From positions 1 through 38,649 of the IMG/VR virus record IMGVR_UViG_3300029449_000141: a stretch of DNA of 38,649 nucleotides; one strand, written 5' to 3'. The DNA is from a virus. Numbering within the stretch: position 1 is the first letter of the stretch; each line of letters starts with the position of its first letter. A model generated the notes under the pieces. It worked only from the letters and a program-made list of their open reading frames with translations, did not search any database and was not told the DNA's origin. Positions 16,443-24,808 of the stretch are shown here, piece by piece. Position numbers and translations under genes: made by a program.

Positions 16443-17577
16443 TGGAATTTTCCTCCTCATAATCATTAAAATCGTGTTTTGCTGTATGGATTGCCGGACG
16501 TTTGTCGCCCTCCGGTACGAGCGTTGGTTTGCCTTGTGGCTTCTCGACCAGATCGCCGAGCAGTTCGGAGAACCTTACCTTGCCAAGAGCCTTTTCCATT
16601 GCGGTGATGCCAATTACTTTGTGTTCATATGGGTCGAAGCCTGCCGCGCTGACGGCATCAGCGACTGCCTCATCGTTTGTGTACCTGCGGTTAGAACGAC
16701 CTTCAACCAGTTTCCAACCTGACCAGCGCTTGCCGCTGAGTGCACTTTGAAGAGCGTAGTCCTTGATGTCCGAAGCCCACGAAACAAGATCGTCTATCTT
16801 GCCAAGAATGGATTCGATTTCATCATCCTCTAAAAGGGGCGGTAACTTGAATTCGTATTTTGCGAGTTCAAGGTTTTGCTCTGCCCGTTTGCGGCAGTCA
16901 TGCTTCGCCTTGCAGAATTGGCACCAATCGCCACACCGGAATTCGCCCTTGCCGTCGTAGGCAAGGTCTGCGATAGGTTTTAAGGTTTCTGCTGCCCACT
17001 GATAAAGTGATTCTTTGAAAACCGTGTGGGTACTGATGTTATCCCGCCTTGGCTGGTAAATGGTCATGCTGACTGTGTCGATGTCATAGATTCCGTCAAA
17101 CAACTCCAGAGCACCCAAGGCGTATAGTTTCATTTGCGGGTTGTCGTCAGATTCGATCAGTACACCTTGTCCGTGCTTGTAATCCACGATGTGGAGCGTG
17201 CCGTCAGCGATGATCACGCAGTCGCCGGTGCCAAAGCCACCCTCGACATACTTAGAAAAGTCGAGACGCTGCTCAATCAGCACCACAGGGTCGGAGCAAT
17301 TTTGCTTTGCCGTTTCCACCAGTTCCATGATGTAAGCGGCATATCCGTTGGCGTATTCCTCCATCTCTTCGGAGTAGTAGGTCAGGCTGGTGGTTGGATC
17401 TTTGGTGTGGATGCTGAGAGCCGTTTTCAACTTGTACTCACACAGGGTGTGTGCCTCCGTGCCTTCGGCGGCATAACTGCTGCCTTTATCTTCGTACTTC
17501 TCACCAAGCCTGGCCGAGGGAGGGCAGTTCAACCATCGGTGGCTTGAAGAAGCAGAGAGAAGTGCGTGTTTACCCAT
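16435..17577 (-). CDS. DUF2800 Cas4/RecB-like nuclease with Fe-S cluster
   Basis: 380 residues; the ATG at 17577 (MGKHALLSASSSHRW) sits behind GGAGGT, and the longer frame to 17709 is rejected because it overlaps the upstream gene without a site. The SSSHRWLNCPPSARL start is typical of DUF2800. The nuclease core has GTGDCVIIADGTLHIVDYKHG, with D...D-x-K as in RecB/Cas4 PD-(D/E)XK enzymes, then QMKLYALGAL. Cysteines in FRCGDWCQFCKAKHDC, with an earlier Cys, fit a 4Fe-4S cluster. Likely a phage recombination or end-resection exonuclease acting with the SSB encoded next to it. The family link is solid; the Fe-S cluster is inferred. Confidence 0.88.
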   Translation of the reverse strand: MGKHALLSASSSHRWLNCPPSARLGEKYEDKGSSYAAEGTEAHTLCEYKLKTALSIHTKDPTTSLTYYSEEMEEYANGYAAYIMELVETAKQNCSDPVVLIEQRLDFSKYVEGGFGTGDCVIIADGTLHIVDYKHGQGVLIESDDNPQMKLYALGALELFDGIYDIDTVSMTIYQPRRDNISTHTVFKESLYQWAAETLKPIADLAYDGKGEFRCGDWCQFCKAKHDCRKRAEQNLELAKYEFKLPPLLEDDEIESILGKIDDLVSWASDIKDYALQSALSGKRWSGWKLVEGRSNRRYTNDEAVADAVSAAGFDPYEHKVIGITAMEKALGKVRFSELLGDLVEKPQGKPTLVPEGDKRPAIHTAKHDFNDYEEENSNG

Positions 17578-17890
17578 TTCCCAGTACCTCCGCTTCTGCG
17601 AGCAGGGCAGCGTAATTTTTGGGGTCGATCTCTGATAGCTTCGCAGCGCCATGCTTTTCGAGCAGTTCCCGAATTTTAGCGGTGTAACCGTTACGAGATT
17701 TTTCCGCAAGTACTGCTCTGACCTCTTCCAGTGTTAGAGGTTTTGAAGTTGGCGTTGATTCTGGCTGTACCGATGTTCTGGGTTGGCTGCCGCTGAAAAG
17801 AGAAGTCAAGCTATCAGCTACGGTGTTCAGGGACTGTGCAACACTACGAAGTTCGCTAACACAGAGGTCGAGTTCGCCCATCTTGCTCAT
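17570..17890 (-). CDS. Small early phage protein ('rrp5-like')
   Basis: 106 residues; the ATG at 17890 (MSKMGELDLCV) follows GGAGGTG. The N-terminal half is a short amphipathic helix (SELRSVAQSLNTVADSLTSL). After a Ser/Pro/Thr linker comes a compact helical C-terminal domain with LTLEEVRAVLAEKSRNG and LLEKHGAAKLSEIDPKNY. Similar phage proteins are often mis-annotated as rRNA biogenesis protein rrp5; the C-terminal domain looks like a small helical DNA- or protein-binding fold. It overlaps the DUF2800 start by 8 bases. Function unknown; constant association with DUF2800 and DUF2815 suggests a recombination or replication accessory. Confidence 0.8.
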   Translation of the reverse strand: MSKMGELDLCVSELRSVAQSLNTVADSLTSLFSGSQPRTSVQPESTPTSKPLTLEEVRAVLAEKSRNGYTAKIRELLEKHGAAKLSEIDPKNYAALLAEAEVLGNG

Positions 17891-18056
17891 CTGGTGCACC
17901 TCCTTCCCTGGTGGATTCTTTCTGCTTTTGAAGTGCGAGCAGCTTCTTGGCAAGACGTTTAGACACGACACTTATTGCCGTGAGGATGCCTGCAAGTTCT
18001 TCGTCCAGCTCGGCATCACGCATTTCCGCGTTCCTTTCAGTTGCTTCTGTTTGCAT
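17856..18056 (-). CDS. Small early phage protein, unknown
   Basis: 66 residues from the ATG at 18056 (MQTEATERNAEMRD), after ACGGAGGTAAG. It is strongly charged, mostly helical and followed by an unstructured tail. No family is recognised. The gene overlaps the following start by 35 bases, and its leader carries the second copy of the conserved hairpin element. The overlap and good ribosome site support a real gene, but it could also work mainly as a translated leader for the next gene. Confidence 0.6.
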   Translation of the reverse strand: MQTEATERNAEMRDAELDEELAGILTAISVVSKRLAKKLLALQKQKESTREGGAPDEQDGRTRPLC

Positions 18057-18069
18057 TTTCTTACCTCCG

Positions 18070-18129
18070 TTTCCGAGAAGCATTACCGCCCCTCTACCGT
18101 CTACAGACAGAAGAGGGGCGGTTGCGTAC
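18070..18129 (-). ncRNA. Conserved leader hairpin element, copy 2
   Basis: On the minus strand GTACGCAA is followed by ACCGCCCCTCT pairing perfectly with AGAGGGGCGGT; inside this CTGTC pairs with GACGG around a TGTA loop. TGCTTCTCGGAAA follows, then GGAGG and the ATG at 18056. Compared with copy 1, changes on the two sides of the stems compensate each other. No U-tract follows, so a plain terminator is unlikely. Confidence 0.6.
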
Positions 18130-18141
18130 CACGAAGAGTGG

Positions 18142-18828
18142 TTACTCAAAAAACTTCTTCAGGGCTTCGTCATTTCGCAGGATGTCAAGGACACGGCGGA
18201 CATGAACGGTAATGCTGCGTGATGATTTAAAATCGTACTTAGGCGCTAATTCACGCACGGTTTTTTCATGGATAATGCGGTCTGTTATAAGCTCACGGTC
18301 TTTTTGAGTGAGGGTAGCAAGTGCGGCATAGAGGGTGTCTAATACAGCCTTTTGTTCTAAAAATTCTGTGATATCAGTGGGATCGGCAGGTTCGTAAAAT
18401 GTATCCGAGCCGTCAGAATCGTTACCCAATGGCTTATCAAGTTCAACAGTGCGGCTCGTGCGGGACTTACAAGTCTCACATTTTTGGTTACACTTGCTTG
18501 TTCCTTTCCATACGCATTGAAATTTCCGCTCTTGATATTTTTGCTCTCGCCATATAGAGCGCATATTCTCCCGCGCAAGGTCTTCCCCCATCTGGTTACG
18601 GGGCAGACGGACAACAAGGCCGGATTCCTCATCGACATACCAGCGTTGTGGAAAGGGTTTTTCGGGTTCTTCGGAACGGGCAAGGCACTCTGCTCTTGGT
18701 ACTTTGAATTCCTGTGCTCCATCCTCCGATAGGATGTAGTAGGCCATCGGTTCACCGGATTTCGTGCGGTGTGGAATGGGGGTGGGTTTGAAAGACTTGT
18801 TTTGGCTTTGATTTGCTTGGTTTTTCAT
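18142..18828 (-). CDS. Sigma-region-4-like early regulator with Cys-rich motif
   Basis: 228 residues; the ATG at 18828 (MKNQANQSQNK) is eight bases after GGAGG. The middle has a compact beta-like segment (MAYYILSEDGAQEFKVPRAE) and a likely zinc motif built on Cys residues in CVWKGTSKCNQKCETCKS. The last 60 residues read TLTQKDRELITDRI, then EKTVRELAPKYDFKSSRSI, a sigma-70 region 4 helix-turn-helix. Such proteins open early operons of clostridial prophages and are usually annotated as sigma-70 family or hypothetical. It is the first gene of the leftward operon and lies next to the divergent promoter, so it may control either side. Confidence 0.82.
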   Translation of the reverse strand: MKNQANQSQNKSFKPTPIPHRTKSGEPMAYYILSEDGAQEFKVPRAECLARSEEPEKPFPQRWYVDEESGLVVRLPRNQMGEDLARENMRSIWREQKYQERKFQCVWKGTSKCNQKCETCKSRTSRTVELDKPLGNDSDGSDTFYEPADPTDITEFLEQKAVLDTLYAALATLTQKDRELITDRIIHEKTVRELAPKYDFKSSRSITVHVRRVLDILRNDEALKKFFE

Positions 18829-18898
18829 CAGATTTCCTCCTGTGATTTGAATTGCGTGAGCAATCGCAGGGAGGAAATATGGAAGTTTGTACAGATTC

Positions 18899-18952
18899 AC
18901 ACTGTTATCATTGTTTTTCGGATTGGTGCGTGATATAATGGTTTAACAGTGT
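18899..18952. promoter_or_regulatory. Inverted-repeat operator bracketing the divergent promoter
   Basis: Perfect 9-base arms, ACACTGTTA (18899-18907) and TAACAGTGT (18944-18952), lie on either side of the rightward promoter, centres 45 bases apart. The right arm covers the predicted start point. A regulator bound to both arms would clamp or loop the promoter. Confidence 0.55.
18911..18939 (+). promoter_or_regulatory. Extended -10 promoter for the defence island
   Basis: TTGTTT (18911-18916), a 17-base spacer, then TATAAT (18934-18939) preceded by TG one base earlier, giving an extended -10. The start point should fall near 18946, leaving a leader of about 180 bases before the first gene at 19126. 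Confidence 0.7.
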
Positions 18953-19045
18953 TTAGTGTGGGTTGTTATTTTGGCTTTTGCACCTTCGCCACCGTACAAG
19001 AGCAACAAAAAATGCCCCTGCGATTTCTCACAAGGACATAAAATG

Positions 19046-19099
19046 GTTCGCCGAGTTCGCCAACCATACTTCGTAGAGTTGGTTAGAGTTCGCCGAGTT
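19046..19099 (+). repeat. Two 12-bp direct repeats in the defence leader
   Basis: GTTCGCCGAGTT occurs at 19046-19057 and 19088-19099, with a related GAGTTCGCC between them and a CCAAC/GTTGG inverted pair in the middle. They lie in the untranslated leader of the island. They could be regulator sites or a relic of insertion; the sequence does not decide. The rest of 18953-19125 shows no gene. Confidence 0.5.
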
Positions 19100-19125
19100 A
19101 GTTTTTTGAAAAGCGGTGAAAATAT

Positions 19126-20058
19126 ATGGCAAAAATAGTAAAGCAGCGTCTTTGCGGCGGCACTTTCCTTACATTGTTTTTACGTGCAAGAAAGTCCCTA
19201 CGTGGAGCAAATGAATATTATACGGGGAATCCGGAGCCTTATTCCGAACCCATAGCTCTGTTCGCCTTATCTAAGGTGATCGTTCCTGACTGGCAGAACA
19301 TATTTGTATTCGCTGACAGCACAGTTAGCGGCAATACTTCAGAATATAAGACCTGTAAAAATGAAGGAGGCTCAATATATCCTTTTGGTGACGATGCGGC
19401 ACTGACTGCATTCAATACGCGAATCAAAGATAATTACCCCTCCGTATTAGCCGAAATGTCTAAGGTAATAGCATTGCTCATTGATACAGGCAGCATGAGA
19501 AAAGACGAAAGATTGGTTATAGAACTTTTAGCCTTGATTGAAGCTGATGACTCCATCGGTGATAATCAACTTTTCTTTGCTTCGGAAAGCGGTGATGCAA
19601 TAACAAAATCCGACATTCTCAAAGCAACAAGTGTTTGCCTGCAATCATTTTTATTAGGTGTTTGGCATTTTGCAGTAACCCGTTCAGAAAAGAATACTTT
19701 TGGCAAGGAAACAATCAATTTATGGTGTCCTTCAACCGGAGGGGGAAAGCGTGAATATAAAGGGAACCTTGCAAACCTCATTTCAAGGAATATTACGCTA
19801 AACTATTGTGAAGGCTTTGGAGAAAGTGTCGATGCTGAAATTGTTGATGAGCCATTAGTGGACGAACCAATGACAAATGATGAAAGTCCTAATGAGGAAC
19901 AGTCGGCAGAGAAAGAGCCTGACGCATCCATCTTGACGCAGCAGGTTATAAACAACAATCCTACATTCTTCAATTTCAACATATCCGGCAATAACAACAG
20001 TTTCTATAATCATGTAGATACAGTAAATATTAATAACGGAGGGCAAAAAGATGAGTGA
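19126..20058 (+). CDS. Uncharacterised protein of a two-gene module, part A
   Basis: 310 residues; no family is named with confidence. The N-terminal domain (about 1-180) starts LCGGTFLTLFLRARKSLRG, with a helical core including FALSKVIVPDW and a conserved-looking YKTCKNEGGSIYPFGDDAAL. A highly acidic linker (about 235-265, rich in Glu and Asp) follows. The last 40 residues are NNNPTFFNFNISGNNN and a short VDTVNIN stretch, a Gly/Asn motif also seen near the start of the next protein. The start has only a weak ribosome site. The two genes overlap by 8 bases. Nothing shows a catalytic site. Likely a sensor or adaptor in a conflict system, inferred from context only. Confidence 0.7.
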   Translation: MAKIVKQRLCGGTFLTLFLRARKSLRGANEYYTGNPEPYSEPIALFALSKVIVPDWQNIFVFADSTVSGNTSEYKTCKNEGGSIYPFGDDAALTAFNTRIKDNYPSVLAEMSKVIALLIDTGSMRKDERLVIELLALIEADDSIGDNQLFFASESGDAITKSDILKATSVCLQSFLLGVWHFAVTRSEKNTFGKETINLWCPSTGGGKREYKGNLANLISRNITLNYCEGFGESVDAEIVDEPLVDEPMTNDESPNEEQSAEKEPDASILTQQVINNNPTFFNFNISGNNNSFYNHVDTVNINNGGQKDE

Positions 20059-20680
20059 TAAACTGAAACCGATCTCATCCACCGTTCTTCCGTCGAGTGG
20101 TGCATCGGCAAATATAAACCTACCCGGTGATGGGAACACGCTGATTGCTCACGCGAATGCAGTGAATATGAAAAGCGTGTATATTCCTGTAGTTCAGACA
20201 AGTGGGGTCACGCTTCCGACAAGACGCACTGTAAATGAGAATTATTATAGTCTTTTCGTTATTGGTGATGAATTGTTCACCGGAGGCCATTTTATGGTAC
20301 CGAAGGAATGTGCTTTGACCGAGAGTATAGCACCCGAATTAAAAGCCAAATACGCCAAATTAGATATGGGGGCCATTACAGCAATAAAAACCTTCCCGGC
20401 TATATTCGCAAGCAGAAATCATCAATATGGTCGTGCAGGTGAAAATCAAGATGCCTATCTCGGATTTGTTGATGAAGTAATAGTTCAAGATAACGGCATC
20501 AAGGTGTGTTTTCATTTGCTGTACGCCATATCGCAGCGCCGACTCAATGAGCTTACTTGTGAACTCTCTATCGATAGCGCTTCGGCATTTAATGAATTTG
20601 ATCGTACACATTGGACGATAAAACAGATAAATCTAATTGAGAAGCTGCGCAAAGCAGATGTAATAAACACTCTGTTTTAA
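20051..20680 (+). CDS. Uncharacterised protein of a two-gene module, part B
   Basis: 209 residues; the ATG overlaps the previous gene and follows GGAGGG. The N-terminal segment INLPGDGNTLIAHANAVNMK matches the Gly/Asn motif of part A. The main domain runs from NENYYSLFVIGDELFTGGHF through ECALTESIAPELKAKYA and TFPAIFASRNHQYGRAG to a C-terminal RTHWTIKQINLIEKL. Mixed alpha/beta character, no transmembrane segment. I do not recognise a named domain. The pair is probably one functional unit whose proteins bind each other or a shared partner through the common motif. The HTH gene follows after 49 bases. Confidence 0.7.
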   Translation: MSDKLKPISSTVLPSSGASANINLPGDGNTLIAHANAVNMKSVYIPVVQTSGVTLPTRRTVNENYYSLFVIGDELFTGGHFMVPKECALTESIAPELKAKYAKLDMGAITAIKTFPAIFASRNHQYGRAGENQDAYLGFVDEVIVQDNGIKVCFHLLYAISQRRLNELTCELSIDSASAFNEFDRTHWTIKQINLIEKLRKADVINTLF

Positions 20681-20683
20681 GAG

Positions 20684-20711
20684 TTGTAACCACAACAAAA
20701 CGAGATATATA
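20684..20711 (+). promoter_or_regulatory. Possible promoter before the HTH gene
   Basis: TTGTAA (20684-20689), a 16-base spacer and TATATA (20706-20711) precede the HTH gene start at 20730. The spacing is one base short. It would let the restriction cluster be expressed apart from the two-gene module. Confidence 0.3.
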
Positions 20712-20729
20712 CATTATGGAGGTTTTGAC

Positions 20730-20930
20730 ATGAGCAACGAGATTGATAAGAATATAACCGAAAAATGGGTGAATCTTGAGGATATCGCCGAGTATCTCAG
20801 TGTAAGCAAGGACACTGTCCGCACGTGGATGCGGGAAGGTAAACTCCCCGTTAATAAAGCCGGGAAACGCTATAAGTTTAAAGTCTCCGAAGTTGACGAG
20901 TGGGTACGCAAGGGCAAAATCAAGGAGTAA
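20730..20930 (+). CDS. Excisionase-type HTH DNA-binding protein
   Basis: 66 residues behind GGAGGTTTTGAC. Nearly the whole protein is a MerR/excisionase-like winged helix: WVNLEDIAEYLSVSKDTVRTW, MREGKLPVNKAGKRY and a wing leading to DEWVRKGK. It lies 29 bases ahead of the helicase gene and points the same way. Small proteins of this class often precede restriction operons and act as their regulators; less often they are true excisionases. With no integrase in the window, operon control is the better reading. It is a candidate ligand for the inverted repeat upstream, though that is speculative. Confidence 0.88.
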   Translation: MSNEIDKNITEKWVNLEDIAEYLSVSKDTVRTWMREGKLPVNKAGKRYKFKVSEVDEWVRKGKIKE

Positions 20931-20959
20931 ATCGAATGAAATTCTAAGGAGTCAATAAT

Positions 20960-23900
20960 ATGCAGATGCCAGAAATGCTTGATAATGTGAATAAAACGGT
21001 TAAGGACGACTTGACCGTTTCGATAAACAAGGGCGACAAGCTGTCCATAGCGGCTGCCTGTTTCTCCATATATGCGTACCAAGCCCTCAAGAAACAGCTT
21101 GATGGCATCAATGAGTTGCGTTTTATTTTCACCTCACCGACTTTCCTGCATGAGAAGGCGCCCAAGGAAAAACGAGAGTTCTATATCCCACGTCTTAACC
21201 GTGAGCTTTCACTCTACGGCACGGAGTTTGAAGTGAAGCTTCGTAATGAATTGACACAAAAGGCAATTGCCCGCGAGTGTTCCGACTGGATTCGTAAGAA
21301 GGTAAAATTCCGTTCCAACCTCACAGGCGGGAACATCAGCGGTTTTATGAATGTTGAAGGAAATGAGTGCACGACCTATATGCCACTACATGGGTTCACC
21401 ACTTCCGACATCGGTTGCGAGCGTGGCAACAATATCATTAATCCGGTTAATAAGATGTTTGCGCCGCTCTCCGGCGAGTATATCCGTATGTTTAATCAAA
21501 TTTGGAACGACAAGAGCCTGATGCAAGATGTGACTGAGCAGGTCATCGATGGTATCACTGCGGCCTATAACGAAAACGCACCAGAGTTTATTTACTTTGT
21601 GGCAATATACAATATCTTCAATGAGTTCTTGGAGGATATCTCCGAGGACGTTTTACCCAATGAAGCGACGGGATTTAAAGAGAGTAAAATCTGGAATATG
21701 TTATATGCATTCCAAAAGGACGCCGTACTTGCGATTATTAACAAACTTGAATCATATAACGGATGTATCCTTGCAGACAGCGTAGGACTTGGTAAAACAT
21801 TTACCGCCCTTGCTGTCGTTAAGTATTATGAAAATCGCAACCGCTCCGTGCTTGTTTTGTGCCCTAAGAAGTTGTCGGATAACTGGAATACATATAAAGA
21901 CAACTATGTGAACAACCCAATAGCTGCCGACCGCTTGCGATATGATGTGCTGTATCATACGGACCTTTCAAGGGATCGCGGCAAATCCAACGGGCTTGAT
22001 TTGGATAGGCTTAACTGGGGCAATTATGACCTTGTGGTAATCGATGAGTCCCACAACTTTAGAAACGGCGGTGAAGTATATGGAGAAGACCGTCGCGAGA
22101 ATCGCTACCTTCGTTTAATGAACCGTGTTATACGCACGGGAGTAAAGACGAAGGTTTTGATGCTTTCGGCAACTCCAGTCAACAACCGTTTTACCGATCT
22201 TCGCCACCAGCTTGAACTTGCTTATGAGGGCAATCCGAGTCTCATCAATGAGAAACTCGGCATAAATCGCACAATAGATGAAATTTTTAGAAGCGCCCAA
22301 AAGCAATTCAACCAGTGGAACAAGAAGGAAGAGGACGAAAGAACTACGAACTCGCTGTTAAAGTCACTCGATTTCGACTTTTTTGAGGTGCTGGACAGCG
22401 TGACCATCGCTCGCTCCCGTAAACATATAGAAAAATATTACAATATGAAGGAGATAGGCTCATTCCCCGAACGATTGAAGCCCATCTCTTTGCGACCGCG
22501 CCTGACCGATTTAGAAAGCGCAATAAACTACAGCGAAATTTACTATCAGCTAATGAAATTGAATCTCTCGGTGTATATCCCTACCGATTACATATTCCCA
22601 AGTATGCTCCATAAATATGTTGATACTTCCCGCAACATCAACCGCGCAGGGCGTGAAATGGGCATACGCCGCTTGATGAGCATAAACCTAATGAAACGAC
22701 TCGAAAGCTCCGTAGAGTCCTTTCGGCTCACTGTTGGGCGGGTTAAGCAATTAATTGATAGCACAATTGCCGAAATAGATGCCTACACAAGTGGCGGCTA
22801 TTCGGTTATAGACGGACGGGAACTCACAGGCGACGCAGACTTCGACGATGATGATCGCAATACGGAGTATTTTGCTGCCGAACACAGCATCAAAATTGAC
22901 CTTGGCGACATGGATTATAAAACCTGGCGGGACAGGCTTTCAGAAGACAGCGAGGAGCTTGCCTTACTGAAAATGCTGATTGACGATATCACACCAAAAC
23001 ACGACACAAAACTCCAGACGCTTTTCGGACTTATCGAAGGCAAACTGACGAATCCGATTAACGATAGAAACCGAAAGATCCTGATATTCTCAGCATTCTC
23101 AGATACGGCGGAGTATCTGTACCACCATGTCAGTTCATTCGTGAAGTCTAAATTTGGGCTTGATACGGCGATGATTACGGGAAGCGTTGATGGCAAAACC
23201 ACGATAAAGGGACAGCGGGCTTCTATGAACGAGGTGCTGACCTTGTTCTCCCCGATTTCAAAGGACAAAAACCTGTTGATGCCAAACAACACCGCTGACA
23301 TTTCGGTGCTGATTGCCACAGACTGCATATCAGAAGGTCAGAACCTGCAAGACTGCGACTATTGCGTCAACTACGACATTCACTGGAACCCCGTCCGTAT
23401 TATTCAGCGTTTCGGGCGGATTGACCGTATTGGCAGCCGCAACGAGGTTATTCAGCTTGTCAACTTCTGGCCGGACGTGGATTTGGATGAGTATCTCTCC
23501 CTTAAAGGTAGGGTGGAAACAAGGATGCGGATTTCTGTCATGACCGCAACCGGTGACGACGACCTTATCAACGCCGAGGAAAAAGGCGACCTTGAATACC
23601 GCAAAGCGCAACTCAAACGACTTCAAGAGGAAGTTGTGGATATAGAAGATATGCAGTCGGGCATCTCCATTATGGATTTGGGACTGAACGAATTTAGGCT
23701 TGACCTGCTTGAATATGTTAAAAACAATGGCGATATGGATAAAGTTCCTTTTGGGCTTCATGCGGTTGTCCCCGCTTCGGAGGATTGTCCGCCGGGAATT
23801 GTGTTCGTGTTGAAGAACCGCAATAACAGCGTAAACATTGATATGCAGAACCGCCTCCACCCGTTTTACATGGTGTATATAGGAACGGACGGTGAAGTCA

Positions 23901-24190
23901 TTTGCGACCATCTTTCCCCAAAGGAACTGCTTGACAAGTTCCGATCTCTATGCAGGGGCAAAACCGAACCAACGATGGAAGCCTGCCAAGACTTCAACAA
24001 AGAGACAAAAGACGGGCGAGATATGCGCGGCGTGTCCACGTTGTTATCGGATGCAATCAACTCAATTATTGAAGTAAAAGAGGAAAGCGATATCGATAGC
24101 TTGTTCAGCCCGGGCGGCACATCTGCCCTAAATACCAATATCAGCGGGCTGGATGATTTTGAATTGATTTGCTTCCTTGTGGTGAGGTGA
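20960..24190 (+). CDS. SNF2-type defence helicase with degenerate PLD-like N-terminus
   Basis: 1076 residues; ATG eight bases after AAGGAG. Residues about 25-165 resemble the phospholipase D-like front domain of defence helicases, but I see no HxK motif, so it looks non-catalytic. The SF2/SNF2 motor follows: motif I DSVGLGKT (about 273-280), motif II DESH (362-365), motif III LSATPVNN, and the C-lobe DCISEGQNLQDCDYC plus IIQRFGRIDRIGS. This motif layout is intact. The next gene (DUF4391) begins four bases after the stop. Helicases of this type supply DNA translocation in DISARM-like and other multi-gene systems. Here it heads the Mod-Res operon as an extra motor beyond Res itself. Confidence 0.9.
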   Translation: MQMPEMLDNVNKTVKDDLTVSINKGDKLSIAAACFSIYAYQALKKQLDGINELRFIFTSPTFLHEKAPKEKREFYIPRLNRELSLYGTEFEVKLRNELTQKAIARECSDWIRKKVKFRSNLTGGNISGFMNVEGNECTTYMPLHGFTTSDIGCERGNNIINPVNKMFAPLSGEYIRMFNQIWNDKSLMQDVTEQVIDGITAAYNENAPEFIYFVAIYNIFNEFLEDISEDVLPNEATGFKESKIWNMLYAFQKDAVLAIINKLESYNGCILADSVGLGKTFTALAVVKYYENRNRSVLVLCPKKLSDNWNTYKDNYVNNPIAADRLRYDVLYHTDLSRDRGKSNGLDLDRLNWGNYDLVVIDESHNFRNGGEVYGEDRRENRYLRLMNRVIRTGVKTKVLMLSATPVNNRFTDLRHQLELAYEGNPSLINEKLGINRTIDEIFRSAQKQFNQWNKKEEDERTTNSLLKSLDFDFFEVLDSVTIARSRKHIEKYYNMKEIGSFPERLKPISLRPRLTDLESAINYSEIYYQLMKLNLSVYIPTDYIFPSMLHKYVDTSRNINRAGREMGIRRLMSINLMKRLESSVESFRLTVGRVKQLIDSTIAEIDAYTSGGYSVIDGRELTGDADFDDDDRNTEYFAAEHSIKIDLGDMDYKTWRDRLSEDSEELALLKMLIDDITPKHDTKLQTLFGLIEGKLTNPINDRNRKILIFSAFSDTAEYLYHHVSSFVKSKFGLDTAMITGSVDGKTTIKGQRASMNEVLTLFSPISKDKNLLMPNNTADISVLIATDCISEGQNLQDCDYCVNYDIHWNPVRIIQRFGRIDRIGSRNEVIQLVNFWPDVDLDEYLSLKGRVETRMRISVMTATGDDDLINAEEKGDLEYRKAQLKRLQEEVVDIEDMQSGISIMDLGLNEFRLDLLEYVKNNGDMDKVPFGLHAVVPASEDCPPGIVFVLKNRNNSVNIDMQNRLHPFYMVYIGTDGEVICDHLSPKELLDKFRSLCRGKTEPTMEACQDFNKETKDGRDMRGVSTLLSDAINSIIEVKEESDIDSLFSPGGTSALNTNISGLDDFELICFLVVR

Positions 24191-24194
24191 CGAG

Positions 24195-24806
24195 ATGTTA
24201 GGATTGCCACGCACAACGCAGGTAAACCGCCGTGTTGCAAAAGAGAAGCTTTATCAAAACGCAGCTCTTGCGCCCCAAACGCGTGAGATGATAAAGGACC
24301 AGATAGATTCAGTCTTCTGGCGAAACAAGCTTGCAGATAGCACGATGGCGATCAGTGCAGGCGAAACAGTTGCAGAAATTCAGATATTTGAAATTCAGCT
24401 TCGCCAACGGGAACTCGACAAGCGGGTTTTGCCCGCCATTGCCAAAGCAATACCGTATAAAATCCTGTTTATTCTCGTGTTCGGCGACGAGGCACAGTTG
24501 TGGATTGAAGCGGCTGGCATGTTCTACAACACTGACTGGCAGCCGCTTGGCGGTTTTGCGTTGAAGTTCGAGGGGTTAAATCTGGATGCGGTGTACGAAA
24601 ACTTGGCGCGGCAGATTTCGGGTGGACGGCTTGGTACGGAGGGCGACATTGAAGAAGCCGTAGACCGTGATAAACAGCGGCAAAGACTCGAACATGATAT
24701 TGCCGCCTTGGAAAAGAAACTACTGCGTGAGAAGCAGTTTAATAAACAGGTTGAGTTGAATGGCGAGTTGAAACGGCTACGAGCCGAGTTGGAAAGGATG
24801 GGGTGA
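24195..24806 (+). CDS. DUF4391 protein
   Basis: 203 residues. The N-terminal 150 residues match DUF4391, with LPRTTQVNRRVAKEKLYQN, a DQIDSVFWRNKLA stretch, the strand IQIFEIQLRQRELDKRVL and then IPYKILFILVFGDEAQLW. The last 50 residues (about 152-203) are a charged coiled coil. DUF4391 genes usually sit directly after an SNF2-type helicase in operons with DNA methylases, so the product is probably a partner of that helicase. No catalytic residues are evident. Biochemical role unknown; its coiled coil may dock to the helicase or to another component. Confidence 0.85.
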   Translation: MLGLPRTTQVNRRVAKEKLYQNAALAPQTREMIKDQIDSVFWRNKLADSTMAISAGETVAEIQIFEIQLRQRELDKRVLPAIAKAIPYKILFILVFGDEAQLWIEAAGMFYNTDWQPLGGFALKFEGLNLDAVYENLARQISGGRLGTEGDIEEAVDRDKQRQRLEHDIAALEKKLLREKQFNKQVELNGELKRLRAELERMG

Positions 24807-24808
24807 AT

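Noticed and set aside
18956-19138. Small plus-strand gene in the divergent region
   Set aside because: No ribosome site, no domain, and it overlaps the leader repeats.
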